Positions 1 to 13,500 of a stretch of 64,000 nt of DNA are shown here, piece after piece. The notes below the pieces were generated by a model. That model was not told the origin of the DNA, ran no database searches, and saw nothing but the letters and a program-made list of their open reading frames with translations. This stretch comes from Centropus unirufus. Lineage: Eukaryota > Chordata > Aves > Cuculiformes > Centropidae. Location: the NCBI GenBank assembly GCA_013397695.1, contig VYZI01000002.1:620001-684000 (forward strand). The letters run 5' to 3'. How positions within the stretch are numbered: the first letter of the stretch is position 1; each line of letters starts with the position of its first letter. A program made the translations under genes and the position numbers.

Positions 1-3000
1 CTAAGATATTAGAAAGGTGATTTTATGTTGAAAAATGTATACCTGATAGATTTAGTATCACATTCATGTTCTCATTTTGTTTTTCATAGGACTACTCTCA
101 GAAAAATTGTCAATGTTAATATAAAATATTCCTCCATCTGGCATAAAACTTCGAACCATACCATGCTAAGCCCCTGTAATTACTTCTAGCTGGTGTGTAG
201 GGTAGTGTATGTAACTTATAATAATGAAAAATTGCTTTTATGGGAACCCTGTTGTTACAAACACTGTTTGGGGGATTCAGGTTGTAGTAGCTAATAGGCA
301 GGCATGCTGTCACACAGCAGTATGTGCAGAATATCTCCAACAACAATTTAGCTGTAAAACTACTTACATGATAGAACTGGTTAGGTTACTCAGATAAATA
401 ACAGTACATCCCAAAAGTCTTATGGTCCAATGGGTACCACCAGTATTTACAGACCTCTCTCAATTGAATATTTCTTTAATTTCACTTTCATCACACAAAA
501 TAAGGCAGAGAAATACAACCATCAAAAATATAAAACCAGCTAAGATTAAAATTAATACCATGTCCTTTCTGTGTTCAGTAAATACAACACACATTTGATA
601 AAGATCTTCGGTCTCTCAGCACCCCTACCAGCACAGGGAGCTATAGAAAAAAATCACTATTTGGATCTATTCAGGGTTCAATTGTCAAGTCTGGCATGAC
701 CATATCTCTTACAGATGATATCTAGTTGATAGTTACCCTCTTAAAGTCAGTCTGACTTTGTCATATTGAGTAGTAACACTCATGCTGACTTCTAATCATG
801 CCATATAACGTCTTCCCTTCACTTCAGTAAAAGGGACAGCTTTCAAAAATGTTAAATTGTATTTAACAAGTAATCTCCTCTGTCAAAGTAGTCTTGCTCA
901 AGCTGCAGACCAAATATTTGAAACAAGAAAGTTGCAGTGATTCCTGTTGCATTAATTCTTTTTCTGTTCGGTGCCTCTATGACATACCAGATAGCAACAG
1001 AGGTGCATGGAGAAAATATATGATCATACGATCCCATCAAATATCACACTGTACCCATAGTTCAGGAAAAACTCAATTGACAATCTTTATAGTTGCTGCT
1101 TTATTGAATTTTCCTAGGCTTTCTTTTAAAGGAGAAGATATAAGAAAATTGTTTTTTTCAGTCTCTTCTTTTTTTTTCACTTAAAAATGTAAAAGAGACA
1201 ACTGACATTTCAGCCTGAGAACCAACTGAATTAAGTAGGAGGCTGTCAAAGGGAGGACAAAGCTGGCCCCACGGTAAAGGGAGACTGTACTCAACCCTTT
1301 TCAGGCCCGCGTAAAATTTTGGGGAGGATATGAAAGAATGTGCAAGAGGTTGTTGGGCCTTGAGACCTTTAGGGATATTTTTTGTCCACAAAGGGGTTCA
1401 CAGGCGTGACAACCACTGAAATACGTGGTTCGGTTAACATTCAGTTTTGTAGCAAAAGCTGAACACCTGTTAGCTGAGTGTATTCTAGAAAACATAGAAA
1501 CACTATTAACATAGAAGCCATGAGCATTTTGGGAAAGAGAAAGACAAAAGAATATAGTATAGGAAAGGTAATATGAAAATGTGAATGTCTAGGTCAGATA
1601 GAGTCCAAATACATAACCAATATGCAAGTAGCTTGACTATTCAGGATCTCTGTGAATAAGAAGCAAACTCACTTCTCTTCATGAGGGTACCATGGCATTG
1701 ACACGTCCCAGTGCCTCCTGCAGGTTTTCAAAAGCAATTGGCATGTCCTAGTGCTTCATCCAAGCATTCCTCTTCCCGGTTCTACAGTACTTGACGCTCC
1801 AATTACCCGTGTTATGAGGCTCCCACTCTATGAGTGGGTGGACTTCATCATTGAAGAGAGAAAGTTGTGCATGTTTGGAAAGTTTTAATGTTTCCAATGA
1901 ACCCTTCCTGTGAGAACGCATACTATTTAAATATCAGACAGTAATAGTAGGGAGATGTTCCCATGTACAAAATGCCACAAGAAGTCAAAGTCTATTTTGG
2001 AATAAAGAAATTATGGGTTGTCTTCACCAGGTAGATAAAGACAAATTATAAAAGCCCCACTAAGCCCCAAATATACGTAAGAAATTAAAACCATATTGTC
2101 TTGGAAAGCAGCTCAGCACTGAGGATTTTGAAAAAGCTTGATCGCTCAGGCAATGCTGAATGGATCACATTGAGAGAAGGAGTTAAGTTAATGCAAAACT
2201 AAATAAGGAAACACAGCAACACTTACTCTTATTAAAAAAATTTTAAAGGCATCATGTTTTCCAAGCTTTTACATTAAACATCCAGGGCAGAATTTGACTC
2301 CATTGTTAAAGATACCTGGATGTAAATGAGGAATAATACAGTTTTCTACCATTTTTCTGTACTTTTATTTTGAGAGGAAAAAAAAATCCAGTTTGAATAC
2401 AGTTTCCCAGTTAAACTTTCCTGTAAACACAGCTGGTCAAAAATAGATAAATACTTTAAGTCTCTTTCTGGCTTATCGTTTAGCAGTTTCTTGTACACCT
2501 TTCATAGTTAGATGGTGTGGTGCACTAGTTTTATGGTTCTCAGTGGGTCTGAATCTATAGCAAGTACAAAAAAATGTTGTTTGACTTGCCCTCTGAGGGC
2601 AGATTATGATTGTCCTAATAATTCTCTCCAACTGTAAGTAGCTAAATGTTATTCTTTGACTTTAGACTTTCTCTTTATTGCCTAGTTATTTCTGAAATTC
2701 AAACCTTTCTCAAAGACCAAAATTAAGGACAACTGGTATATTTAGGCTAAGTAACAAAGCCCAAAATAATAAGTTTTATAAACAGACTGGTTCAGCTTTA
2801 TTGTCTGAGGTAGAAGAATGAACAAATGAAACATTTTTCCTGTCATAAAAAAAAGGACCTTATGGATTACAATGGTGTTTTGTGAACAGACTATGAGGGA
2901 TTGAACAAGACAGGACTATGATTTACATGTCAATGGTTTAGACTTTTTGTTTTGTGATAAAAACAAGAGTTTGGATGTTTCATCTGATTTTAACACAGTT

Positions 3001-4259
3001 TCCTCTGAGGTTTTGATGACTCTAAAGGCAAACTTCAGCCAATTACAATATGTGGGTTTTAGGTGATATAGCAAAATTGTTATACTACTAATCGATGTAG
3101 GATACAATATATTCCTTGTCTTGAGCTTTAACACCTTCTGTGTTCTCACAATCTCCCAGGACTCATAAAATTCTCACACATCTGTTAAATCCTGATTGAT
3201 TCATAATTTCATACATGTGGAAATAGGTATTGCAAGGAGCCCTGGTGAATCCTATAGCTCACCCTACCTGCTCCAGTCTTGCAGAATGAATTAGTGTGGG
3301 AATTGGTGAATTTAGTTCAGAAACAAGTTTTGGCATGTCTGGGCCTGAAGCTAGGCCATAGAAAAAGGTATCTCTGCTAGCTGAGAAGAAGGCCTGGGAA
3401 TAGAGCTAGAATATTGAAAAGATAGAACAGTGTGTTTTAGTCAAGACCTCATTATCAGTAGCCTGTAGATTAGAATCTAGCTGTGCACAGGGTAACAATA
3501 AGAAAGTGCTGGGAAACTTTGGCAGAAACGTGCAGTGACTTCAGCACAAGAAATCTGGATGACACATAGAAGTTATGAATCTCCCACCCCAGAAACACCA
3601 AAGCAGCTTGTTTAAGAGCCAATAATTCAAGTATTACCTGATCAATATTCAATTCAAAGGCCTTGTTACTGCAATTTTTAAAAACATGGATGGATTTTCT
3701 GTGACAAACTCTTTGTGCTACTTGTTATATTTTTTTGTTTGAAACCCAATTTTTAGAAAAAAAAACCAAAACAAGAGATCAATCATCTAAAAAAAATCTT
3801 AAAACTAACCACGGCAGCATCACAGGTTTTTTTTCCATGTGCTCAGAATCAAATTCTATCTTCATCACTTATCATGAGCACTTTGGATCCACATGCATGA
3901 CATGCTATGATACAAAAATTTTGGGGGCTGGTCTTGAACATTGAAGTGCTTTTTACAATATATTGATTAGAACTGCCAGGTACATTTGATGGATATTCAC
4001 GGAAATATGAAAACATTTTTGGAATGAGGCAGACTGAAACAAACAAATACAAGATTTTTTAAATGGGTAGCTCCAGACTCAGTTCCAAGACTGAGATGTT
4101 TCTGAAACTTGTGCACACACCCACTCACCCTTAAAGCAACGTTAATAAGCACCTCTATCCTAGCTGACAGCAGCCAAACTGTCTCAATTGCAAACCACCC
4201 CCAATTACATTAACAGATAAATGAGTAATGCATAACAATGAATGTGTATGAGTCTGTAA
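1..4259. other. Non-coding sequence, no gene recognised
   Basis: AT-rich unique-looking DNA. The open frames here are all about 100 codons or shorter, overlap on both strands, and show no domain, signal peptide or exon-like pattern. The part at about 1200-1500 is somewhat richer in G and C than its surroundings but matches nothing I can name. A block at about 3290-3620 has the look of a degraded interspersed repeat, but I cannot place it in a family. I see no CR1 3' terminus or reverse transcriptase remnant before about 4260. Confidence 0.7.
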
Positions 4260-5660
4260 TGAGGAGAAATTATACAGTGGCTCCCTAAAACACATGGAAG
4301 ACAGGGAGGTGATTAGAAACAGCAAGCACAGCCTCACCAATGGCAAGTTCTGCCTCAGCAACCTAGTAGCTTTCAATGATAGGGTGACCAGTGGATGCAG
4401 GAAAAGCAACAGATGTAATCTATCCGGAATTCTGTAAAGACCTTTGATGGTCCCCCACAACATCCTTCTCTCTAAATTGCATCAATATGGATTGGATGGG
4501 TGGACTGTTCAATGGATGGTAGCATTCGGAGAGTAGTGGTCAATGGCTTCATTTCCAGATGGAGACCCTTTACAAATGGTGTCCCTCAGAGGTCTTTACT
4601 GAGACCAGAGCTGTTTAATATTTTCACTGATGATAGAGACAGCAAGATTGATTGCATCCTGATCAAGTTTGCAGATGACACCAAGCAGAGTGGTGCTGTT
4701 TTTACACCAAAAGAACAATATGTCATCCAGAGGTACTTGGACAAGCTGGAGAAGTGGGCCTGTGTGAACCTCATAAGATTCAACAAGGCCAAGTCATGGA
4801 CCCACATCTGGGTCAGGGAAATCTGTGGTTACAATACAAGCTGGGGGACAAAATGATTGAGAGCAGCCCTGCACAGAAGGATTTAGGGGGTTCTGATTGA
4901 TGAGAAGCTCTCCAAGAGTCAACAATGTGCACTCTCAGCCCAAAAGGCTGAAAGCCTTGTTAAGGAGGCTCGATGATGATCAAGATTTTCACAAAATCCC
5001 AATGTTAATCAATAGTTTGTACTCAGTTTGCATGCAAACTGTATCCAAGGCTGCATCACAAGAAGCGTGACCAGCAGGTCAAGGGAGGTGATTCTTCCCC
5101 TCAACTCTGCTTTCCTCAGACCCCACCTGGAGTGCTGTGTCCAGTTCTGGAATCCCCAGCATAAGAAGCATAAGGAACTATTGGAATGGGTTCAGAGGAG
5201 AGCCACAAGGATGGTCAGAGAGCTGGAGCACCTCTGCCATCAGGACAGATTGAGAGAGTTGGGATTGTTCAGCCTGGAGAAGAGAAGCCTCCACGGAGAC
5301 AATGGAGGAGCCTTCCAGTACCTGAAGGGGGCCTACAAGAAAGATGGGGAGGGACTTTTTACAAGGGCATGTTGTGATGGGCTGAGGGGGAATGGTTTTA
5401 AATTGAAAGGAGGAAAATTTAGAATAGCTATGAAGAAGAAATTCTTAACATTGAGGGTGTTGAGGCACAGGCACAGTTGCCCACGGAAGCTGTGGCTGCC
5501 CCATCCCTGGAAGTGTTCAAGGCCAGTTTGGATGGGGCCTTGAGCAGCCTGGTCTGGTGGGAGGTGTCCCTGCCCGTGTTAGGGGGCTTGGAAATAGATA
5601 ATCTCTAAGGTTCCTTCCAACCTAAAGCACGCTATGATTTTATGATTTATGATTCTATGA
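4260..5660 (+). mobile_element. CR1 LINE retrotransposon, 5'-truncated, 3' end present
   Basis: This is the longest CR1 copy in the window, about 1.4 kb. CR1 is the dominant non-LTR retrotransposon of birds and copies itself by target-primed reverse transcription, which usually leaves 5'-truncated copies. Translation from 4291 gives the conserved block HMEDREVIRNSKHSLTNGK, part of the reverse transcriptase. Next come the VPQ-like segment near 4580 and the catalytic FADDTK box at 4668-4685. The C-terminal [12 protein letters not shown] block lies near 5250-5290, and the frame continues to about 5543. The 3' terminus is intact: the conserved 'ttccttccaacc' block near 5610 is followed by degenerate ATTCTATG-type direct repeats ending at 5660. 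Stops and frame changes show it is inactive. The 5' boundary is uncertain by some tens of bases. Confidence 0.95.
4291..5543 (+). pseudogene. Broken CR1 ORF2 (reverse transcriptase) remnant
   Basis: The remnant covers the C-terminal half of a CR1 reverse transcriptase in at least three frame segments. The first runs from 4291 to about 4410 and holds a stop. The second is open at 4500-4856 and carries the FADD catalytic box and the LEKWACVNLIRFNKAKS block. The third is open at 5028-5543 (171 codons), with the SRSREVILPLNSAFLRPHLE and LFSLEKR blocks. The endonuclease domain and the N-terminal reverse transcriptase motifs are absent because the copy is 5'-truncated. The methionines that open these frames are internal residues, not real starts. 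The coding frame belongs to the transposon, not to a host gene, and cannot give a functional enzyme. Confidence 0.9.
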
Positions 5661-6840
5661 AAATTGTGGCCTTCAGTTCATGAACTAAATTTTCTATTTC
5701 CTTTATAATTTTGTTTTAAATTTAGTCCCAGTTTTAAAGTTTAGCCTTGACAGTCGAGATGTGCATGACAGGTTATGTCAGAGCCACAAAAGCCAAAGCC
5801 AGCATTTCTCTATTTTTGACCAGAGGGTTAGATCTTCCATAACATTAAAAGTTATAATCTACTTGGGAACCTGAAGATTGAAACACACCAATATACAAAC
5901 AGCTAAGGACACCACCTTCTCTTGTGTGATTCTTACTCACGTGAATTGATTTTGGTGTTTCAAAGATAGGTCAGGTTTATTGTCAGATATAAAAATTATT
6001 AACCACATCTAAGATTGAAGAAACGTGAAGTGGAGGTATCTAGCAAACAATTTCATATTTTGAGAATACTCAAGAGTCAATGCCTCCAGCATGACCTACT
6101 AGAGTTGGAGTCAAGGCTTCAGATCGCTTATGTAAAATCATTAAATTCCATTTTAAAGTGTCAAGGGCTTTTACTTCACTACTACATTGCAAAGATTGAA
6201 AGAAGTTTCTCTTTAAATTCGTGTGAACTTGATATTTATTTGTTCTTGACATAACATGGAAAAGATACACAGTTCTTCTCCATGGTCAATATAGCAAACT
6301 ACAAATACCTGACTTCTTTGTAGGGTTAATTCCTCAGAGTATGACCAGAAATTCTGATTTTCATGTCAGTATTCCAAGTTTTGCAACTATCTAGCTTTTC
6401 TGTGCTGTGTTCCAGTTCTCTACCTATTGATAAAACCTCCATGTATTGTTTGTGCATGTATACCAAACCTTCAGTGATTAATATCAAATAAGATGTATCA
6501 GATTTCATCCATCCTTCCACGTAACTGTCATTTTCCCTCTTCAGCCTCTTCCTTGCTCAATTCAACTTTTGCCCCATTCCTCAACCGCCCAAAATATCTA
6601 GTGAATTATTCTAAAATTGTTGCTGCACCTCATTTTACGTAATTGTGTCGAAAAGGAATAAATAGCTAAATTTAACAACTGCAGAAGACAATTTAGAATG
6701 AATTGCAAGCAGTACTGAGACTGTAGAAATACAATGATAGAGTTCTCGTATTCAGTTTGCTTGCAAAGAACCTGTGCATGAGCAGGTTTGCAATACTGGA
6801 AGTGGAGTTACTCTGAAACTCTAAATATTAAAGTATCTCT
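5661..6840. other. Non-coding spacer between two CR1 copies
   Basis: AT-rich sequence with no recognised gene or repeat. Short open frames at 6015-6254 and 6326-6520 lie on opposite strands, have no recognisable domains, and look like chance frames. Confidence 0.7.
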
Positions 6841-7557
6841 ATGAAAGTTGTTGAGGTGAATGGAGTTAAGTCCAGGTGGCATCTGGTCACAAGAAGCATT
6901 CCTCAGGGCTCACTCTTGAGGCCAGTTCTGTTTAATATTTTTATCAATGGTCTGGACGATGGGATTAAGTGCATTCTAAGTAAGGATACAGATCACACTG
7001 GATGTGTGGGAGTGTTGGTCTGCTTGAGGGGAGAAAGGTACTACAGAGGGACCTGGACAAGCAGGATCAATGAGCTAAGGCCAACTGTATGGAGTAGAAC
7101 AAGGTCAAGTGTTGGGTCCTGCACTTGAGCCACAACAACATGGCAAAAAACGTGGAAAGTGTCCAAAAAAGGATGGTGAAGCTGGTGAAGTGTCAGGAGC
7201 ACAAGTCTTATGAGGAGTGGCTGAGGGAACTGGGGCTGTTTAGCCTGGAGAATAGGAGGCTGAGGGGAGACCTTATCACCCTCTACAACTACCTGAAAGA
7301 AGGCTGTAGAGAGGCAGATGTTGGTTTCTTCTCCCAAGTAACAAGTGATTGGATGAGAGGAAATGTCAAGTGTGCCAGGGGAGATTTAGACTGACCATTA
7401 GGAAATATTGGTTGTCAAATATTGGAACTGGCTGCTCAGGGAAGTGGTTGAGTCATCACCCCTAGAGGTATTGCTGGACTTGGCAGTGTTAGGTTTATAG
7501 TTGGGCTTGATGATCTTCAATGTCTTTTCCAACCTAAACAGTTCTGTGATTCAGTGA
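6841..7557 (+). mobile_element. CR1 LINE fragment with internal deletion
   Basis: A second plus-strand CR1 copy. Translation from 6841 gives VNGVKSRW, then IPQGSLLRPVLFNIFING, the conserved reverse transcriptase segment just ahead of the catalytic box. The catalytic FADD box itself is destroyed: the bases near 6980-6995 read KDTDHT. After the LHLSHNN block near 7120-7140 the sequence jumps directly to the [15 protein letters not shown] block (about 7147 onward), so about 70 residues normally between them are missing. The C-terminal [16 protein letters not shown] block follows at 7230-7275. The 3' end is present but weak, with 'ttttccaacctaaaca' and a degenerate terminal repeat ending near 7557. 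It is inactive and older or more damaged than the 4.3-5.7 kb copy. Confidence 0.93.
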
Positions 7558-10500
7558 CTTCAATCAATCCCTTCCAATTCACATTCATTCCACATGCCTA
7601 CAAACAGACAGTCCCATATACAAACAAAACGAGGAAAACTTTGGAGACTTGGAAGTTAAAATAGCAGATTCAGAATTTTAAATAATGGTTATGGTTAGCG
7701 CTAGGATTTATGGGATCACTCAGACTGTTCTACCTAAAACATGCTGGTTTGCTCATGTTGCATGTAAACAACAAATCACTGCTCCCCAGGAACAGACTTT
7801 CTTCTGAGATAAGCTTGAGACAGTGGCTGGCTTAGAAGCACTCTTTGACTTGTCCTAAACCACTCATCCTTTAAAGCTTCCAGGCTTCATCCTGCTGTGC
7901 TGAGCTACACTATCATGAGTAAGCAGAGAAAGCTGGAGCTTTGGTGATGCAGTGATTGCTGTAAAATGACTGAGATTCCAGTCCAGGTATACTCATACAG
8001 AGAATACCTTCAAAAATAGCCTGCCATATTAAGAAATGTCTTACTGGACTATTTCTGAATTACTTCACAATTTTCATATTTCAGCTTCCAGTATCTGAAG
8101 TTCTGCCTCAGAAAATATTCTGAATTGAAGGCAAAACTGGCAAAGACTGCTAAAACTCATCTCAATTGTTCATATTCTGTGCATGGAAAGTTAATATCTG
8201 TGTTTAAAAAATAAAAAAGTCAGTTCATAGACAAGTATTAATTCTAATAAAATCCTTTTAGATATCGTACATTTATACGGCTTTATTACTAGTATTTATA
8301 ATATATTACCATTCCTCTCAATAAAAAGATTATTACTTTATTACAGCAATGCCTAGCATATGGCTGGAAGAAGGTTTTTTCATAAGAGGATTTTAGCATC
8401 AAATATCTTCAATGTATTTTCTTAGTAAAATTAAAATGCCAGTCATTTAATCTCAAGCCAAAGAGAAATGTTCTGTTAATTGAAACGAGAAATATGATTT
8501 TATTTTTTCATTAATGGTCCTTAATTTTTAATTAAAACTTAGGGATCAACTTTGATAAATCAATGTCCTATTAGTATGAAAACTTGCTTCTAGTTTTAAA
8601 GGTACCTATATGAAAGGTGAAAGATTTTGATACTTTTGATACTTTTAAGGACCCAGCTCCCCTGGCATGTTGTTTATTTATTATTTTTTTACCCCTAATG
8701 ATATCAAATTAACTGAGATAAGAGTCTAAAAATGCTTTGAATATGATTAGCATTGAATTTGGGGGAAAACCATAAGCTGAAACTAAAATAAAAACAATAC
8801 CTACTTCCAGATTACAGGCTTAAGTTTTTAGGTATTGTCTGACAGACACTGAGGTATTAGATAGAAGAACGACAATTTCTCCCTTGAAAAATTACCGTTT
8901 ATGGCTTTTATCGCACAAAGTTTAATTGTAAATGATTTTATACTTTTTATTGGAGTTGTAAAACTTAAACTCTGTGAAAGACCAGGACTACAAGGCTTTT
9001 TCAGATCTACAAGTTCTCACTGGTACCATGGTCAATGCAAGTAGTTATCTAAATTCCTTTTCTTTCAATGTAATCATGCTTCTGATCTAGCCAGGAACTT
9101 ACCGTGTGCTTGAATGCCTTTGCAAGTCTCAGCCATAACCCTTCCAGCATCAAGTTTATCACTGAAGGAGACAGTGGGTGAAGCAGTTACTGAGATGTAG
9201 CACTAGGAAAAAGAATAGGGTAGAATAACATTTTGAAAATCAAAATCTGGTTTGAGAGGAATCATAAATATTCAGAAACACTTAAACTTGCACCGTTTGT
9301 CTCACTTGTTGACCATTATGTCCTGAGCACTGTACATGCCCTGTGCTTTTTGGTATCAAACCCTTAATTTACTGTACTGGTTATCAGGTGCTTAAAAGGA
9401 GCACAGTTTCTTTGGATTAGAAGTCAATCAAATTAGCACCATTTTGTTATTACCCAGGACACTGGTCAAAAGAAAGGGCTGTCTGTAAAATCAAGCCCTC
9501 CTCCCTGACATAAGTGTACATACACCACTTGAAAAGAGTGTGTTGCATTATGACATGTTACTTCTTCACTCAGTTTAAGCAGGACTAACTATGACAACCA
9601 CATTTTAACGAGACGGTGGACAAAAACCTAAGTAACTTGCAATCTTTTTTTAAAATCAAGGGTCAGACAAGAAATAGAGCCTGCAGATTGGACCAGGGCT
9701 CTGCAAGAGGAACTGTAAGGATGCTTCTACCTTTTGTGGTGGGGTGTTAAATGAAAAGGGAAAAGGGAGATTGGACTAATCTATTTCTTTGATGAGACTG
9801 AGGTCTTTCTTACTTTTGCTTCCTAGCACACCTCTCCCTTCTCAAGTCTTCTACATGTAATGAACCAAGATATCCACCAGAACAGATCTTTTTGGGGAGT
9901 AGTAAAATTAATGTGTGGCAAAACAACAGCCAAGTATAAAAGGATTTGACCAAGCAAAGAGCTAGAGTTGTGCAATATGAACGTTATGAGCACAGCTGAG
10001 GTTGAGATGTCATGACAACCTGCCTTTCTCTGACTTTTAAAAAGGTCTGTAAACTGCGTGAGGGTTTTTTTACCAAAGGCCGATGCAATGGCCTGTGAAT
10101 ATTTGTGTAAATCTAGCACAGAAAAAACACAGTGTGGTTGAAGCAAACCTGACCTGACCTGAATTCAGGAGCTGTCACTGCTAAAACAGGTCAGAAAATA
10201 TAAAAATTTTAATTGACTCCCAATGGCTTTTTGAAAGCACCATCGCTGACCCAACAACATTGTGGTTCAAAACATAATCCTGTATAGTTTTCTGCAACTC
10301 TTGTGACTGTCTCAAATAAATGTGGAAATTCATCCAGTAATGCAGACCTGTCTCTTTAGAAAATTATTCTTGTAAAATAATTTTTTTCAAAATGTTGCCT
10401 TTAGTGGAACCATTGAGCAGGAAGCATTATTAAAATTCAAAAGTTTGAAAAAGAAAAAAACAAAATGGAAGGAATGCAGGAGTGTACCAGTAGCAGTAAA

Positions 10501-13500
10501 GCCTTAGGAGAACATTCTGAGCTATGCTTATCAGTGTAATTACATTGATTTACCAACATCTCAGCAAATCTCCCTGTCCAGAGCATCGAGTCATTTCAGA
10601 AGGGAAGAAACAGCAAAGATGAGGAGGAAGTCAAATGGCCCCCTTTATAACAGCAGAGAAGTTTACCAACAGAGGGAAGCAGAAGGACCTGCAGCAAAGC
10701 CAGAAGTTGAATCCTGACCTCAAGGAGCCTTCCAGCAACCAAGGACAATGGGAGTCAGGAGGAAAAGGTGCCCTTTTCATTCTAGACTTTGTAAGAAAAG
10801 AATAAAAGCACTCAAAGCCTAAAAAAATCCCTTTGAAAAGGGAAGCAAGGGTATTGCAAATCAACAAAAATATGTGCATAGAAAGTAAGTGTCACATTTT
10901 AACAGAATAATTGCAAGGTCATGGATTTAAACGGAAAGACAACTTATTTAACATCAGTCTTTAGCACCAAAGAGATTCGTTAACACTGTTCCCCCAAGTA
11001 AAATTATGATTTGAGAGGTGACTACATCAAAGAGGCACATTTGTTTGACAGGAGTGACGTTTAGCACCTCTTAGAAAATACAAAACACTAGCTTTCACAT
11101 GAAATTCTCTTGTATTTGGCCAATAAATTTTGCCTTAATTATTAAAATCTTTGGCTGCTACCAAAAGCTTTCCCTGCTTTTTCTTCTTAACATAAACATT
11201 AATACATTCACATTTCCCTGTACAGCATTTTCTCTAATGAGAAAGTCTTAATGAGCTCACATTTCTGAGCAAATCCATAGATTTCAGCTCAAGAAATATA
11301 ATATACACTAATTCAAAAAGGAATACAATCCTCTGCTGAAACTATATCAGGTAGTTCAGCAAACTCACTAGAAAAATATAATTCAATTAAGAGATTTAGA
11401 TACTAATGTAGAGGTTTTCACCATGAACCTAGAAACTTTACACTTTTCTGACTTATTTTTGATTGAAGGGTACATGCTGAAAAATAATTCACTGGTATAG
11501 CTGATCACATCGTGATTTTTATATCCCCTTATAAAGTAGGTCATAAAAGAAAGGAGAATTGCTCTTTGACTTGTCTTTGAACTCCTGCTCCTCAGGCTTT
11601 GTGTTTGTTTATGTTCTCCTTGTTTGGAACTTCAAAAGACGACATATTTAGTTTTTTTTTCCAAGTTAACTGAATTTTAACTGTTTCTAAAGTCTTTGCA
11701 AAATGGTTTGGCCCCAGTTAAACCTGAATGGCCATTCTACCTCTGCTCCCATCACTTCTTTTCCTTCCAGGTCGCAGAAATTCCAAAAGCATCAGGATTC
11801 AATGCTTTTTATAAATTCAAGATGTATTTCTTATGGATCTTGTGGGACAAAGTCATAGAATTACTGTGTCAGACCACTGCTGCATTTTTACCTGTCTCAT
11901 AAGTGTGTTTCCTTCTTGTTTGATGAGATTTTCAGCACCTTTGCCTCATTGTTGAGGGTCAGAGTATCACACACATTCAAGCCAATCAGATCTAGTCTTG
12001 TTCCAATGTCAGATCATATTGGCTTTGCCAGTGCTTTGCATATTTTTTTTCTATTTCCACAGTGCCAAGGCTACTTGACACAGGCAATATCCCCCCCGTC
12101 AAGAGGAACCATGGAAAACTCTTTTCAGCATGTGTCCCCATTAAGTTATTTGCTGATTACAGGACACAGGACACTTCCCACCACAGCATAAATCAGGAAC
12201 ATGATTTTCTCTAGTGAGTGGTCACATTAAAGTTTGAAACCATAAAAAGTGGATTTTTTCTAATCAGTTGGTCTTGTACCTTAAAATACCTACCTCTGAT
12301 TGGGATGTCAAAAGCCAGTCCCTCTGATACCTTCCACTGAAGGAAGTCTTTCTGCAAAGTCCTTGAAGGTATGTAACAAGAACTTGATTGTAGTGAAAAT
12401 TACAGGTGCTCAGTGCCTTTCAGTACTTGACCTTCTCTTGTGAAGATCAGAGGACTTTTTGCTATCAGCAGAAGAGCCTAAACCTTTGCTATAAATGAAT
12501 GCCAGAGTAGTAATATTCTTTGTGTACTCCTTTTCCTAGTTAAGTGCCTAACAGTTTTTAGGTAAAAGCCCTGTATACCTTTGTTTTACAGAAAAGCTTT
12601 TCTGAAGTTCAAGGCTGTGAAGTGCCGGCATGGCTGTGTCCTTGCACAACACTTTCTGAGAAGTTGTTTGAAGAGTGCTTGGTTGACCCTGGTTTGATCT
12701 CCCTCAGATACTTTTAACTGTGGTTAGTTTACTCTACTGCCTCTTACCCAGTTTTCCTCTTCCCCACAGTGATACAGTACGTACAGGCATACTGAAACTC
12801 TTGGTTTTTATTTCAGATTCCAGGATTTTAAGACTGGAGGGTTTTCTTTGCATGAAGTTCCCCCTGAGCTGTAACAGGTAGTTACAGTTACAGTTGAGCA
12901 GTACAAAGGAACACATTGTCACTCAACTTGGTAATTAATCACTAGGAGATTAGATCTGGGTGTAAGAAAGCAAAACAACATAATCATGTAAGAAGTTTCT
13001 TAATGCGATCCATAATAAGGGAGTTACTATCCTAAATCCATCACACGCTGCAACTTGTAGAAATTCTATTTTCCAAACATATATTCTCAAGCATGAGTGA
13101 CACAGAGTCTATATGGTCGCAATATTTAAACACCTACCACTGGCTGATGTAGAAATCTCTTCTGGCATTAATAGGGACTGTTGTCCAAAAATGATGGTAT
13201 TTTATAGGTCCAATAGTTTTTTAATCCAGCACCACATTAGATGCCCATTAAACCATAAGCATGTGACTATGTGCTTTGCTGGACCAGGGCCATAAATAGA
13301 CCCTTGAAGACAGGCTCGAGAAGTACCCCATAAATGCAGGGTTCACTGACCAGAGTCTGAGCACCAAGAAATATAGTATTTCCAGTGAATTTATCTACAA
13401 TCAAGCTTAACCTTTTTTACACAGAGAGCTTTTTTTGGTGACTCTCACACTGATTATACAAAACCCCTCAGCACAAAACATGGTAGTGCACCCTGTATGA

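Noticed and set aside
3290..3620. Block that feels like a known avian LTR or other dispersed repeat
   Set aside because: The impression rests on memory only; I could not find ends, target duplication or coding remnant to support it.
5186..5377. Second plus-strand frame inside the first CR1 copy
   Set aside because: It is an out-of-frame shadow of the CR1 reverse transcriptase remnant.
7041..7337. 98-codon minus-strand frame opposite the second CR1 copy
   Set aside because: It is the antisense of CR1 coding sequence, not a separate gene.
9823..10146. 107-codon minus-strand open frame
   Set aside because: No recognisable domain, no exon boundary pattern; a chance frame is the simplest reading.
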